64,000 nucleotides of DNA from positions 124,001 through 188,000 of the forward strand of contig NZ_JYNS01000004.1 of the NCBI RefSeq assembly GCF_000934725.1. The letters are read 5' to 3'. Both the position numbers and the translations under genes were made by a program. Position 1 is the first letter of the stretch. Each line of letters opens with the position of its first letter. The notes beneath the pieces are model-generated. The model did no database searches, had not been told where the DNA came from, and worked only from the letters and a program-made list of their open reading frames with translations. This document shows positions 29,390 to 39,617 of this stretch, in pieces. Source of the DNA: Methyloterricola oryzae. GTDB taxonomy: Bacteria > Pseudomonadota > Gammaproteobacteria > Methylococcales > Methylococcaceae.

Positions 29390-31034
29390 GTTCCTCGAGC
29401 AACTGACCGGCGAGGTGCGGCGCTGGGCCCTGGACGGGCAGGCCCAAGGCTGGCTGGACGCGGAGCATGTCGCGCGGCTGGAAACCCTGGAGACCCGTTC
29501 CCCGGCCACCCTGTTCGACGCCGACCTGCACCGCCCCCTGGTGGTCGCGTTCTTCGGCGGCACCGGCGTGGGCAAGAGCACCCTGCTCAATCGCCTGGCG
29601 GGAGAGGACATCGCCCGCACCGGCATCGAGCGCCCCACTTCGCGCGAGGTGTCGATCTACCTGCACGAATCCATGCGCATACGCCAGCTTCCCGCCGGGT
29701 TTCCCCTGGACCGGGTGCGCAGCGCCTACCACCGCGACGAGCAGAGGCGGCAGGTGCTGTGGATCGACATGCCCGACATCGACAGCACCGAAATCGGCAA
29801 CCGCGATCTGGTCATGGACTGGCTGCCCCACATCGACGTGCTGGTCTATGTGGTCAGCCCGGAACGCTACCGCGATGACAAGGGATGGCGCCTGCTGCAG
29901 CGGCATTGCCGCGACCATGCCTGGCTGTTCGTCATGAACCAGTGGGACCTGGGAGATCCGCTGCAACAGCAGGACTTTCTCAAGCTGCTGTCGCAAGGCG
30001 GCTTCGCCGACCCGCTGATCCTGTGCACGGACTGCCGCCGTCTGGGCGCTGCCGATGATTTCGAACGCCTGCAGGAGACCATCCAGTCCCTGGCCGACGA
30101 GCACGTGATCCAACAGTTGGAGGCGCGAGCCCTGCAACAGCGCCTGGAGGACCTGCGCCACCAGGTGGCCTCATGCCTGGAGGACCTGGGCGCCGAGCGG
30201 GCCTTCGAGAACCTGCGTGCGTTCTGGTCGGATACCTGGGACGAAGCGCGCCGGACACTGCTGCGCGGTTTGGCCTGGCCCCTTCAGGAAGCCGCCAGGG
30301 CCTTCGTGCGTCACGAGGCAAGCCCATTGTTGAAGCGGCTCAAGCTCGACGGCGACGGAGACTCCGAAACCCGACCGGACAAGCCGGCTGCGCCTTCGCT
30401 GTTGTGGGACGACTGGGCGCAGATGCAGCTGCAGGATGCCCTCGATCGTCTCCTGCTGGAAGCCGGGGATGCCGGCGTGCCGCGCTCGCCGCTGCGGGCG
30501 GCCCTGCAGGAGCCGGCGCGCAAGGCCCGTGCGCGGGTGCTGAATGAAGCGCAAAAGAGCCTGCGGCTGGCCCTGGCCAATCCCGGCAACACACTGCAGC
30601 GCCTACTGCTCAAGACCACCGGGATCTGCGCCATCCTGCTGCCGTTGTCCGCCATCGGCTGGGTGTCCTACGACGTGGTCACCACCTACTACCAGAGCGC
30701 CCTGACCCACAGCGGCTATTTGGGAACGGATTTTGCCATACACGGCGGCCTGTTGATCGCCATCGCCTGGCTGCTTCCGTTCGCGCTGCACCGGATGCTG
30801 AAGCCCTCGGCCGAGCGCACCGCCCTGAAAGGACTGCGCCAGGGGGTCGAAGCCGCCCTGGCGAGCGTGGACGTGCAGGTCGCCAGCGCGGTCGAAGCCG
30901 TGGAGGCAAGCTGCCAAGCTTACCGTGAACAGGGCCATAAACTGCTGAACACCGCTACACCACCGGAATCCTTGCCTCAGGCAGCCGCCCACGCCTTGCT
31001 GGACCGTATGCTGCCCCGCCGCCGCACCGGCTGA
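29382..31034 (+). CDS. Dynamin-like/large GTPase with membrane segments, second of a tandem pair
   Basis: The product is 550 residues. G1 is FFGGTGVGKSTLLNRLAG, G3 reads IDMPDIDSTE (again aspartate where DxxG has glycine), and G4 is NQWD. A helical middle region precedes two hydrophobic spans (about residues 408-425, TTGICAILLPLSAIGWV, and 450-466, GGLLIAIAWLLPFAL), then an amphipathic C-terminus. Tandem genes for two different large GTPases are typical of bacterial dynamin-like systems that form hetero-assemblies on membranes; assignment to that group is inference from architecture. The hybrid kinase gene starts 15 bases downstream. Confidence 0.75.
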   Translation: MREFLEQLTGEVRRWALDGQAQGWLDAEHVARLETLETRSPATLFDADLHRPLVVAFFGGTGVGKSTLLNRLAGEDIARTGIERPTSREVSIYLHESMRIRQLPAGFPLDRVRSAYHRDEQRRQVLWIDMPDIDSTEIGNRDLVMDWLPHIDVLVYVVSPERYRDDKGWRLLQRHCRDHAWLFVMNQWDLGDPLQQQDFLKLLSQGGFADPLILCTDCRRLGAADDFERLQETIQSLADEHVIQQLEARALQQRLEDLRHQVASCLEDLGAERAFENLRAFWSDTWDEARRTLLRGLAWPLQEAARAFVRHEASPLLKRLKLDGDGDSETRPDKPAAPSLLWDDWAQMQLQDALDRLLLEAGDAGVPRSPLRAALQEPARKARARVLNEAQKSLRLALANPGNTLQRLLLKTTGICAILLPLSAIGWVSYDVVTTYYQSALTHSGYLGTDFAIHGGLLIAIAWLLPFALHRMLKPSAERTALKGLRQGVEAALASVDVQVASAVEAVEASCQAYREQGHKLLNTATPPESLPQAAAHALLDRMLPRRRTG

Positions 31035-31049
31035 GGAGGCCGCCCCCCC

Positions 31050-34000
31050 ATGCCCACCGGCAAGGCCAATGTGCATCAGCTGCGTTGCGGCCGCATGCGG
31101 CTCATGGGTCTGCTGCACGGCCTGATTCTGGTCCTAGGCACAGCCGGCGCGGATGAACGCGGGATCGTGGTGGGTTCCGAGACCGCCTTCCTGCCTTACG
31201 CCGGCAGGGACGCGGAAGGGCGCTCCACTGGTTTTGCCGTAGAACTGCTGGACGCAGCAGCGCGGGTAATGGCCATCCCCACGCAGTTCCATCCTGGCCC
31301 ATGGAACCAGGTCTGGCAGGGTCTCCAGTCCGGCGCGGTGGATGCTCTGCCCCTGGTAGCGCGCCTGCCGGAGCGGGAAGGCCTGGTGGAATTCACCCGT
31401 CCCCATACCTTTGGCTATGACGCCTTTTTTGTCCGCGCGGACCAGCCCGCCATCGAGCAGCTCGAGGACGCCCGCGAACTCAATGTCATCCTGCTGCGCT
31501 CGGACGCCTCCCACCAACAGCTCCTGCGCCGCGGCTTCGGCCCGAAACTGGTGCTGGTGGACGATCTGGCCGACGGATTCCGCCTGCTGGCCTCGGGGCA
31601 CCATGATGCCGTGCTCGCTCCCCTCCTGCAGGGGAATTACCTCATCCGGCAAATCGGCCTGGGCGAAATCATCAAGCCCGGTCCCCTGCTCATGGAATAC
31701 CGCCGGGAATTCTGCTTTGCCACACGCAAGGGCGATACCGCCCTGCGGGACCGCCTCGACCAGGGCCTGGCCATAGTCAAAGCCAGCGGTGAGTACGACC
31801 GGCTCTACCGCAAGTGGCTGGAAATCAACGAGCCGGTTCGTTTCCCTATCCGCTACGTGATCTGGGGCGCGGGCCTCGGTGCATGCCTGCTGGCCTTCAT
31901 GGCCCTCTGGAATCGGCAACTGCAGCGCAAGGTCGCCCTGCGGACCGACGAACTGGCGCGATCTGCCGGAGCCCTGCAGTTGGAGCGGCAACGCCTGTAC
32001 GATCTGCTTCAGGCCCTGCCGGTTTACGTGGTGCTGCTGACGCCGGACCATCAGGTGCCCTTCGCCAACCGCTTCTTCGAGAGCCGCTACGGCACGGCAC
32101 GTGGACGCAGTTGCCACGACTATCTATTCAAGCGCGACAAGCCCTGCGATATCTGCCGGACCTTCGACGTGCTAAAGACGCGCGAGCCGGTGAGTTGGGC
32201 CTGGACGGGCCCTGACAGGCGGGATTACGAAATCCACGACTTCCCGTTTACCGACAGCGATGGCTCACCCATGATTCTCGAAGTGGGCATCGATGTCACC
32301 GAGGCCAACCGCGCCAAGCAGGCCTTGTGGGAAGCCAACCAGCTGCTGGAACAGCGGGTGGCGGAGCGCACCGCCGCGTTGGAACAGGCGCGGCAGGAGG
32401 CCGAACGCATCAACGATCTGCTGCGCACCACCATGGACAATGCCCCCGCGCTGATGTCCTATGTGGATCAGGAGACGCGTTATCGGCGCGTGAACCAGGT
32501 CTATGGGCAGTGGTTCGGACTCAAGCCGGAGGAACTGGTGGGCCGCACCATGCGCGAGGTCGTAGGCGAACGGATATGGCCGCTGCTGTCCCCTCACGTG
32601 GCACGAGCCCAGGCCGGCGAGCCCCAGGACTTTGAAGTGGAGGTCGATGACTCTCTGGAAGGTCCGCGTTGGATGCACGCCACCTATTCGCCGGATCGGG
32701 ACGCCTCCGGACAGGTCCGCGGCTTCGTGGTGCACGTGCTGGATATCACGGCGCGCAAAAAGGCCGAGCACAGCCTGCGTGAGAGCGAGGAGCGCTTTCG
32801 GGCCATGGCCGACACCGCCCCGGTCTTCATATGGATTGCCGATACCGGCCGCCGGTGTACCTGGGTCAACCAGCAATGGCTGGACTTCACCGGGCGCAGC
32901 CTGGAGCAGGAAGTCGGCGACGGCTGGGCCGAGAGCATCCACCCGGAGGACCAGCCCAAGGTCCGCGCCGTTTTCCACGGGGCGTTCGAGCGCGATGCGC
33001 CTTTCGAAATCGCCTACCGCTTACGGCGCGCCGATGGCGTTTACCGCTGGATCGTGGACCGCGGCGTGCCGCGCCATGCCGAGGACGGCGCCTTCCTGGG
33101 CTTTATCGGCGCCTGCGCCGATGTGTCCGACGCCAAGGAGGTCGACCTGGCCCTGCAGCGCGAGCGCGCCTTCCTGCGCCAAGTGATCGATGCCAGCCCC
33201 AGTTTGATCTTCGTCAAAGACCGCCTGGGTCGCTTCCTCCTGGCGAACCGGGCGCTGGCGGAGGTCTACGGGACTGACAGCGAAAGCGTAGTCGGCAAGA
33301 CCGACGCGGACCTCAATGCCAGCGCCGAGCAGGTCGCCCGCTTCCGCAAAGACGATCTGAAGACCATGGACAAGCGCTCGGTCACGCACATACCGGAGGA
33401 GCCTGCGGGCGGGCTCGATGGCAACCCGCGCTGGTTCAGCACCATCAAGGTGCCATTGCTGGAAGAGGATGGCAGTTGCAACAAGGTGCTGGGTTTAGCC
33501 ACGGACATCACCCAGCACAAGCAGATGGAGGAGGCCTTGCTGGAGGCAGACCGGCGCAAGGACGAATTCCTCGCCCTGCTCGCTCACGAACTGCGCAACC
33601 CCCTCGCCCCAATCAGCAACGCCGTGCAAGTACTGGAGAACCCAGGACTGGACCCGTCCCAGGCGAAATGGTGCCACGAAGTCATCGGCCGTCAGGTCGC
33701 CCACCTGAAATTGCTGGTGGACGATTTGCTGGATGTCTCCAGAATCAGCCGTGGCGTAATCGTACTGAAGGAGGAATTGCTGGACCTGGCGGACGTGCTT
33801 CATTGGGCCATTGAAACCTGCCGTCCCCTGATCGAGGCGCGTCAGCACAGCCTGAGCACGCGGCTGCCGCAGGAACTCGTGCACCTGAAAGGCGACCGTG
33901 TTCGCCTGACGCAGGTGGTGTCCAACCTGCTCAACAACGCAGCCAAATACACCGACCCCGGCGGCCGCATCGAACTCGCCGTGGACACCGGGCAGGACCG

Positions 34001-34658
34001 GATTCGCATCAGCATCCGGGACAATGGCCGCGGTATCGATCCCTCCGCGCTGGCCAACCTGTTTGACCTGTTCTTCCAGGCGGACCGCACCCTGGACAGC
34101 TCCGAGGAAGGGCTGGGCATCGGCCTGTGGCTGGCCCACAGTCTGGCGCGCATGCACGGGGGCGACATCCAGGCTTACAGCGCCGGCCGGGGACAGGGCA
34201 CCGAATTCGTGCTGAGCCTGCCGCGGGCATCGGCACCGCCGCCGGATGGCGAACCTGCGCCCCCGCCCGAAGCGCAGACCCGGAAAGCCCTTGACATACT
34301 GATCGTGGACGATAATACCGATGTTGCCCACAGCACGGCACTGATGCTGGGCATGCACGGGCATCGCACGCGCACCGCCCACGATGGGGAAACCGCGTTG
34401 AAGATGGCGCGGGAACTGCTCCCGCAGGTGGCGATTCTGGACATCGGACTGCCCGGAATGGACGGCTTGTCCCTGTCCCGGGCTTTTCGCCAGGACCCCG
34501 CCCTGCGTTCCGTCAGACTGGTGGCCTTGACCGGCTACGGTCGCGACGTGGATCTCACCAGCGGCGAAGTTGCTGGTTTTGACCGCTATCTCACCAAGCC
34601 GGCGCCGCCCGCCGAGTTACTGTCGGTGCTGGAGACGCTGGCCAGCGAGAAGGGCTAG
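31050..34658 (+). CDS. Hybrid sensor histidine kinase with periplasmic solute-binding domain and multiple PAS domains
   Basis: The product is 1202 residues. A signal/anchor (about 18-34) leads to a periplasmic SBP-bac-3 domain (about 40-265, GFAVELLDAAARVM, VDALPLVARLPERE), then a membrane span (about 271-290). The cytoplasmic part has about four PAS units, the first with Cys355, Cys366 and Cys369 (CHDYLFKRDKPCDIC), and coiled coils between. A HisKA domain has phospho-acceptor His846 (AHELRNPLAPI). The ATPase domain has NLLNNAAKYT, DNGRGID and GLGIGLWLAH, and a C-terminal receiver has Asp1131 (LDIGLPGMDG). It resembles BvgS/EvgS-type kinases sensing a ligand in the periplasm. GAGGAGG precedes the ATG. 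Its output partner is not in the window. Confidence 0.93.
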   Translation: MPTGKANVHQLRCGRMRLMGLLHGLILVLGTAGADERGIVVGSETAFLPYAGRDAEGRSTGFAVELLDAAARVMAIPTQFHPGPWNQVWQGLQSGAVDALPLVARLPEREGLVEFTRPHTFGYDAFFVRADQPAIEQLEDARELNVILLRSDASHQQLLRRGFGPKLVLVDDLADGFRLLASGHHDAVLAPLLQGNYLIRQIGLGEIIKPGPLLMEYRREFCFATRKGDTALRDRLDQGLAIVKASGEYDRLYRKWLEINEPVRFPIRYVIWGAGLGACLLAFMALWNRQLQRKVALRTDELARSAGALQLERQRLYDLLQALPVYVVLLTPDHQVPFANRFFESRYGTARGRSCHDYLFKRDKPCDICRTFDVLKTREPVSWAWTGPDRRDYEIHDFPFTDSDGSPMILEVGIDVTEANRAKQALWEANQLLEQRVAERTAALEQARQEAERINDLLRTTMDNAPALMSYVDQETRYRRVNQVYGQWFGLKPEELVGRTMREVVGERIWPLLSPHVARAQAGEPQDFEVEVDDSLEGPRWMHATYSPDRDASGQVRGFVVHVLDITARKKAEHSLRESEERFRAMADTAPVFIWIADTGRRCTWVNQQWLDFTGRSLEQEVGDGWAESIHPEDQPKVRAVFHGAFERDAPFEIAYRLRRADGVYRWIVDRGVPRHAEDGAFLGFIGACADVSDAKEVDLALQRERAFLRQVIDASPSLIFVKDRLGRFLLANRALAEVYGTDSESVVGKTDADLNASAEQVARFRKDDLKTMDKRSVTHIPEEPAGGLDGNPRWFSTIKVPLLEEDGSCNKVLGLATDITQHKQMEEALLEADRRKDEFLALLAHELRNPLAPISNAVQVLENPGLDPSQAKWCHEVIGRQVAHLKLLVDDLLDVSRISRGVIVLKEELLDLADVLHWAIETCRPLIEARQHSLSTRLPQELVHLKGDRVRLTQVVSNLLNNAAKYTDPGGRIELAVDTGQDRIRISIRDNGRGIDPSALANLFDLFFQADRTLDSSEEGLGIGLWLAHSLARMHGGDIQAYSAGRGQGTEFVLSLPRASAPPPDGEPAPPPEAQTRKALDILIVDDNTDVAHSTALMLGMHGHRTRTAHDGETALKMARELLPQVAILDIGLPGMDGLSLSRAFRQDPALRSVRLVALTGYGRDVDLTSGEVAGFDRYLTKPAPPAELLSVLETLASEKG

Positions 34659-34715
34659 GCCGAGCCGGGGCCACCGCGCCCGCGGCGCCCCGGCTGGCAG
34701 GTGGAGGGTCGCCCG

Positions 34716-36041
34716 TCATGCGCCGCGGCCAATGCCGAAGTAGTCGAAGCCCAGGCTGCGCATGCGCGCCGGATCGTACAGATTGCGCCCGTCGAAGACG
34801 GCGGGACGGGTGAGCGCAGACTTGATGAAATCGAAGTCAGGACTTCTGAACACATTCCATTCAGTGACGATGGCCAAGGCGTCGGCGCCCTTGAGCGCCG
34901 CGTCGGCGCTTTCGCTCAGCACCAGGTCGTCGCGCTCGCCATAGATCCGGCCGGTTTCCTCCATGGCCACCGGATCGAAGGCCTGAACCTTGGCGCCCTC
35001 AGCCCACAGCGATTCCATCAGCACCCGGCTCGGCGCCTCGCGCATGTCGTCGGTATTGGGTTTGAAGGCCAGGCCCCAGACGGCGATGGTCTTGCCTTTC
35101 AGATCGCCCTGGAAATAGGTCTTGAGCTTCTCGAACACCTTGAGCTTCTGGCGGTCATTGACCGATTCCACCGCCTGCAGCAGCTCCGCCGGGTAGTTCA
35201 CGTCGCGGGCGGTGCGCTCCAGCGCCTTGACGTCCTTGGGGAAGCAGGAACCGCCGTAACCGCAGCCCGGATAGATGAAGTGGTAGCCGATGCGCGGGTC
35301 GGAACCGATGCCCACGCGCACCTTCTCGATATCGGCGCCGAGGCGCTCCGCCAGATTGGCCAGCTCGTTCATGAAGCTGATCTTGGTAGCCAGCATCGCA
35401 TTGGCGGCGTACTTGGTCAGCTCGGCGGAACGGATGTCCATGCACACCAGGCGGTCGTGGTTGCGGTTGAAGGGCGAGTACAAGGCCCGCAGCAACTCGG
35501 TGGTACGCGGATTGTCGGTGCCCACCACGATGCGGTCCGGCTTCATGAAATCCTCGATGGCGGCGCCTTCCTTGAGGAACTCAGGATTGGACACCACGTC
35601 GAATTCGACCGCCTTGCCCAGTTCCTTCTGCACGGCGTTCACCGCGTCGCGCACCTTGTCGGCGGTGCCCACCGGTACGGTGGACTTGTTCACCACCACC
35701 CGGTAATCGGTCATGCGCTCGCCGATGCTGCGGGCCACGGCCAGCACATATTGCAGGTCCGCGGAGCCGTCCTCGTCCGGCGGCGTACCCACGGCGATGA
35801 ACTGGAACAGGCCGTGCTCCACCGCCATGTCCACGTCCGTGGTGAAACGCAGGCGGTTGGACGCCATGTTGCGCTTGATGATGGCGTCCAGGCCCGGCTC
35901 GTAGATGGGCACTTCGCCCCGGTTGAGGCGTTCGATCTTGCCGGCGTCGATGTCGATGCACACCACGTCGTTGCCGACCTCGGCCAGGCAGGCCCCGGTC
36001 ACCAGGCCCACATAGCCGGACCCAAATACGGTTACTTTCAT
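34716..36041 (-). CDS. ugd: UDP-glucose 6-dehydrogenase
   Basis: This 441-residue enzyme oxidises UDP-glucose to UDP-glucuronate with two NAD for capsule, exopolysaccharide or lipid A sugar supply. The N-terminal Rossmann fold begins [72 protein letters not shown] and the catalytic-cysteine loop [13 protein letters not shown] follow. The C-terminal half has [16 protein letters not shown]. It lies 89 bases downstream of metZ in the same direction and may be read from the same long transcript. No other sugar genes are adjacent. Confidence 0.96.
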   Translation of the reverse strand: MKVTVFGSGYVGLVTGACLAEVGNDVVCIDIDAGKIERLNRGEVPIYEPGLDAIIKRNMASNRLRFTTDVDMAVEHGLFQFIAVGTPPDEDGSADLQYVLAVARSIGERMTDYRVVVNKSTVPVGTADKVRDAVNAVQKELGKAVEFDVVSNPEFLKEGAAIEDFMKPDRIVVGTDNPRTTELLRALYSPFNRNHDRLVCMDIRSAELTKYAANAMLATKISFMNELANLAERLGADIEKVRVGIGSDPRIGYHFIYPGCGYGGSCFPKDVKALERTARDVNYPAELLQAVESVNDRQKLKVFEKLKTYFQGDLKGKTIAVWGLAFKPNTDDMREAPSRVLMESLWAEGAKVQAFDPVAMEETGRIYGERDDLVLSESADAALKGADALAIVTEWNVFRSPDFDFIKSALTRPAVFDGRNLYDPARMRSLGFDYFGIGRGA

Positions 36042-36130
36042 GCTTCTTCCCCTAGTGTTGAAAATTCATTGGCGAGACCGCCAGGGCTCAAGCCGCTGGG
36101 AGCGCAGTCACATTCCAGGACGGGCAAAGT

Positions 36131-37315
36131 CTAGCCCAGACCGCGCGCTAGGTCCTCGCGCAGGTCCTGTTGGCTTTCCAGGCCCACGGCGACGCGCACC
36201 AGGCCGTCGCTGATGCCCGCCGCCGCCCGGTCCTCAGGGCTCAAGCGGCCGTGGGTGGTGCTGGCGGGATGGGTGATGGTGGTCTTGGTATCGCCCAGGT
36301 TGGCGGTAATCGAGATCAGCCGGGTGGCGTCGATGAGGCGCCAGGCCGCTTCCTGGCCACCGCGCACCTCGAAACTGATGATCCCGCCACCGCCGCACTG
36401 CTGGGTCTTGGTCAGATGATGCTGCGGGTGGTCGGGCAGGCCGGGATAGTGCACCCGCGCCACCCAACCCTGTTCCTTGAGCCATTGCGCCAACTGTGCG
36501 GCATTCTCGCTATGCGCGCGCATGCGCAGCCCAAGGGTTTCCAGACCCTTGAGGAACACCCAGGCGTTGAAGGGACTCATGCTGGGACCGCCAGTGCGCA
36601 GGAACGGGTAGATTTCTTTGTCCAGCAGTTCCTTGGGGCCGACCACGGCGCCGCCTACGCAGCGCCCCTGCCCGTCCAGGTACTTGGTGGCCGAGTGCAC
36701 CACGATGTCGGCGCCAAGCGCCAGAGGCTTCTGCAAGGCGGGCGTACAGAAACAGTTGTCGACCACCAACAGACAGCCCTTCCCGTGAGCCAGATCGGCC
36801 AGGCGGCGGATGTCGGCGATCTCGGTGAGCGGATTGGAGGGCGTCTCCAGAAACAGAAAGCGGGTATTGGGGCGGATGGCGGCTTCCCAGGCGGCGTAGT
36901 CGGTGAGCCCCACGAAGTCGGTGGCTACGCCGAACTTGCCGAAATAGTTCTGGAACAGCAGCACGGTATTGCCGAACACGCCCCGGGAGCACACCACATG
37001 GTCCCCCGCCTTGAGCAGGCCGAAGCCCACCGCCGCGATGGCCGCCATGCCGGACGCCATGGCGATGCAGCGCTCGCCCCCTTCGAGAGCCGCCAGCCGC
37101 TCCTCGAAAGCACGCACCGTGGGATTGGTAAAGCGCGAATAGATGTTGCCTGCGGTCTTGCCGGAGAAGCGGGCCGCCGCCTCGGCGGCGCTGCCAAAGA
37201 CGTAGCTGGACGTGGCAAAGATGGGATCGCTGTGTTCCTGCTCGGCCGTCCTGTGCTGCCCGGCGCGCACGGCCTGAGTTTCCGGCCCGAACCGGGACCA
37301 GTCGAAATCTGTCAC
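36131..37315 (-). CDS. metZ: O-succinylhomoserine sulfhydrylase
   Basis: This 394-residue PLP enzyme of the Cys/Met metabolism family makes homocysteine directly from O-succinylhomoserine and sulfide. It contains YSRFTNPTVRAFEERLAALEGGERCIAMASGMAAI, LETPSNPLTEIADI, the PLP lysine in VHSATKYLDGQGR, and the C-terminal GDTKTTITHPASTTHGRLSPE. Sequence and position downstream of purF match MetZ of pseudomonads and relatives rather than MetB/MetC. A 130-base gap separates it from purF. Confidence 0.92.
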   Translation of the reverse strand: MTDFDWSRFGPETQAVRAGQHRTAEQEHSDPIFATSSYVFGSAAEAAARFSGKTAGNIYSRFTNPTVRAFEERLAALEGGERCIAMASGMAAIAAVGFGLLKAGDHVVCSRGVFGNTVLLFQNYFGKFGVATDFVGLTDYAAWEAAIRPNTRFLFLETPSNPLTEIADIRRLADLAHGKGCLLVVDNCFCTPALQKPLALGADIVVHSATKYLDGQGRCVGGAVVGPKELLDKEIYPFLRTGGPSMSPFNAWVFLKGLETLGLRMRAHSENAAQLAQWLKEQGWVARVHYPGLPDHPQHHLTKTQQCGGGGIISFEVRGGQEAAWRLIDATRLISITANLGDTKTTITHPASTTHGRLSPEDRAAAGISDGLVRVAVGLESQQDLREDLARGLG

Positions 37316-37445
37316 CTATTGAATCTCCTATTGCATACTGATGTGCGGCGCCCACCAACCCGCTGAAATCGGGCCTTGCGCGATCCGTCGGGCAATGGCC
37401 GGGACCTGAACGGCCCACCCGCCACGGCCCAATGGAGCCAGCGCC

Positions 37446-38954
37446 TCAGGCGGTGTTGTGCATCTCGATGACGGAATTCTCCGCGTCGCGGCGCGATTTG
37501 GCCTGATCCGAACGATTGACGCCCAAGAGGTCCAGGTAGTCCTGGTTGATGTCGCCAGTCACGTACTCGTTGTTGAAGCAGGACGTGTCGAAGCGCCGAA
37601 TCGCCGGGTTGCCCTTCTGAACCGCGGCAATGAGATCCGGCAGGTCCTGGTAGATGAGCCAGTCCGCTCCCAGTTCCTGCTGCACCTCGGCGTCGCTGCG
37701 GCCGTGGGCGATGAGTTCCTCGGCCGCCGGCATGTCGATGCCATAGACGTTGGGAAAGCGCACCGGCGGCGAGGCGGAGGCGAAATACACCTTGCGCGCG
37801 CCGGCGTCACGGGCCATCTGGATGATCTGCATGGAAGTGGTGCCGCGCACGATGGAGTCATCCACCAGCAGCACGGTCTTGCCGCGGAACTCCAGGTCGA
37901 TGGCATTGAGCTTCTGGCGCACCGACTTCTTGCGCAACTGCTGCCCCGGCATGATGAAGGTACGGCCGATGTAGCGGTTCTTGATGAAGCCCTCGCGGTA
38001 CTTAACGCCCAGGCGGTTGGCCAGTTGCAGCGCGGCGGTGCGGCTGGTGTCGGGTATAGGGATGACCACGTCAATGTCGTGGTTGGGCCGCTCCCGCATG
38101 ATCTTGGCCGCCAGTTTGGTGCCCATGCGCATGCGGGCCTTGTAGACGGAGATGTCGTCGATGATGGAATCGGGCCGGGCGAAATACACGAATTCGAAGA
38201 TACAAGGCGAATGCAGTGTCTTTTCGGCGCACTGGCGCAGATGCGGCTTGCCGTTCTTCTCGATGACGATGGCCTCGCCCGGTTTCAGATCGCGGATCAG
38301 CTTGAAACCCAGAACGTCCAGGGCCACGCTCTCCGACGCGATCATGTAGTCGGTGCCATGTTCCGTGCGCCGCTCGCCGTAGACCAGGGGGCGGATGCCG
38401 TAGGGATCGCGGAAGCCGATGATGCCGAAACCGGTCACCATGGCCACCACGCCGTAGGCGCCACGGCAGCGGCGGTGCACGCCGGACACGGCCTGAAACA
38501 CGTCGTCCGCGTTGATCTTCAGCTTGCCCAGTTCCTGCAACTCGTGGGCAAACACGTTGAGCAGCACTTCCGAATCCGAATCGGTGTTGATGTGACGCTG
38601 ATCCTGCACGAACACTTCGCGCTTGAGCGTCTGGGTGTTGGTCAGGTTGCCGTTGTGGGCCAGGGTGATGCCGTACGGCGAGTTCACATAGAAGGGCTGC
38701 GCTTCCGCGGACGTGGTGCAGCCCGCCGTGGGGTAGCGCACATGGCCGATGCCCATCTTGCCGTTGAGGCTGCGCATGTGCCGCGTATGGAACACATCGC
38801 GCACCAGGCCGCTGTCCTTGCGCATATGGAAGCGGTCTCCCTCGCAAGTGACTATCCCGGCCGCATCCTGACCGCGGTGCTGAAGAACCGTCAGGGCCTC
38901 GTACAGTTCCTGATTCACTTCTTCGCTGGAAACGATTCCGGCAATACCACACAT
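37446..38954 (-). CDS. purF: Amidophosphoribosyltransferase
   Basis: The product is 502 residues from ATG 38954 (MCGIAGIV). The catalytic Cys2 follows the initiator methionine directly, as in E. coli PurF, without a propeptide. The longer open frame to 39536 is antisense-frame material over cvpA and is rejected. The N-terminal glutaminase domain ([20 protein letters not shown]) feeds ammonia to the phosphoribosyltransferase domain with the PRPP loop [14 protein letters not shown]. It performs the first committed step of purine synthesis. It follows cvpA, as in enterics and pseudomonads. Confidence 0.96.
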   Translation of the reverse strand: MCGIAGIVSSEEVNQELYEALTVLQHRGQDAAGIVTCEGDRFHMRKDSGLVRDVFHTRHMRSLNGKMGIGHVRYPTAGCTTSAEAQPFYVNSPYGITLAHNGNLTNTQTLKREVFVQDQRHINTDSDSEVLLNVFAHELQELGKLKINADDVFQAVSGVHRRCRGAYGVVAMVTGFGIIGFRDPYGIRPLVYGERRTEHGTDYMIASESVALDVLGFKLIRDLKPGEAIVIEKNGKPHLRQCAEKTLHSPCIFEFVYFARPDSIIDDISVYKARMRMGTKLAAKIMRERPNHDIDVVIPIPDTSRTAALQLANRLGVKYREGFIKNRYIGRTFIMPGQQLRKKSVRQKLNAIDLEFRGKTVLLVDDSIVRGTTSMQIIQMARDAGARKVYFASASPPVRFPNVYGIDMPAAEELIAHGRSDAEVQQELGADWLIYQDLPDLIAAVQKGNPAIRRFDTSCFNNEYVTGDINQDYLDLLGVNRSDQAKSRRDAENSVIEMHNTA

Positions 38955-39061
38955 ATAGCTTACCCACGCTTGAAACGAAAATGCGCCACTGCGCCATGCT
39001 GGCCGCCAACCCGCTCCAGCATAGGCGAAATGGCCGGCAACGCCAGGCCCTGTCGCGCGCC

Positions 39062-39604
39062 CTAGCGGTACTTCACATACCCCGCGAGCCCAGCCGGAAG
39101 CTGATCGCGCAGCCAAAGGGCCAACTGCTCGAACGGCGGTATCAGTCGCGACTCCCGCCACCAGGGATCGTGCGGCAACGGTGTCACCCCCGCCAGGAGC
39201 ACCAGCAGGGCGGCGATCACTATACCCCGCCCGACGCCAAACACCAATCCGGCGAGGCGGTCGGTTCCGGACAGCCCGGTGCCCGAAACCAGCTTGCCGA
39301 GGATGAAGCCCACCAGGCCACCGGCCACCAGGACGGTAAAGAAGACGGCGACGAAGGCAATCGCCTGGCGTGCCGACGGTAAGGGTACGATGGGCTCCAG
39401 ATGCACCGCGAAATGCCGGCTGTAGTTCAATCCCAGCCAGACCGCCGCGGCCCACAAGAACAGGGAAAACACCTCGCGCACCAGGCCGCGAAACAGACCG
39501 ATCAGGGCCGAAAGGCCGACCAGCCCGAGCAAGCACCAGTCAGCCCAGTTCAAGCCCTGGGCAAAGCCAGCCCAGGCGGGGCTGTTCTTGATGAGTTCGG
39601 GCAA
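39062..39604 (-). CDS. cvpA: CvpA family inner-membrane protein
   Basis: The product is 180 residues with four membrane spans (about 24-40, 47-62, 84-106 and 122-140). The conserved core [23 protein letters not shown] and [13 protein letters not shown] is typical of CvpA. In E. coli it is needed for colicin V production and bile/envelope stress tolerance; its molecular role is not settled. It is placed between the SPOR gene and purF, the standard order. Confidence 0.92.
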   Translation of the reverse strand: MPELIKNSPAWAGFAQGLNWADWCLLGLVGLSALIGLFRGLVREVFSLFLWAAAVWLGLNYSRHFAVHLEPIVPLPSARQAIAFVAVFFTVLVAGGLVGFILGKLVSGTGLSGTDRLAGLVFGVGRGIVIAALLVLLAGVTPLPHDPWWRESRLIPPFEQLALWLRDQLPAGLAGYVKYR

Positions 39605-39617
39605 GGCTCAGGGCCCA

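Noticed and set aside
38955-39536. In-frame N-terminal extension of purF (about 190 residues)
   Set aside because: PurF needs Cys2 exposed after the initiator methionine. The extension overlaps cvpA in another frame and has no family similarity.
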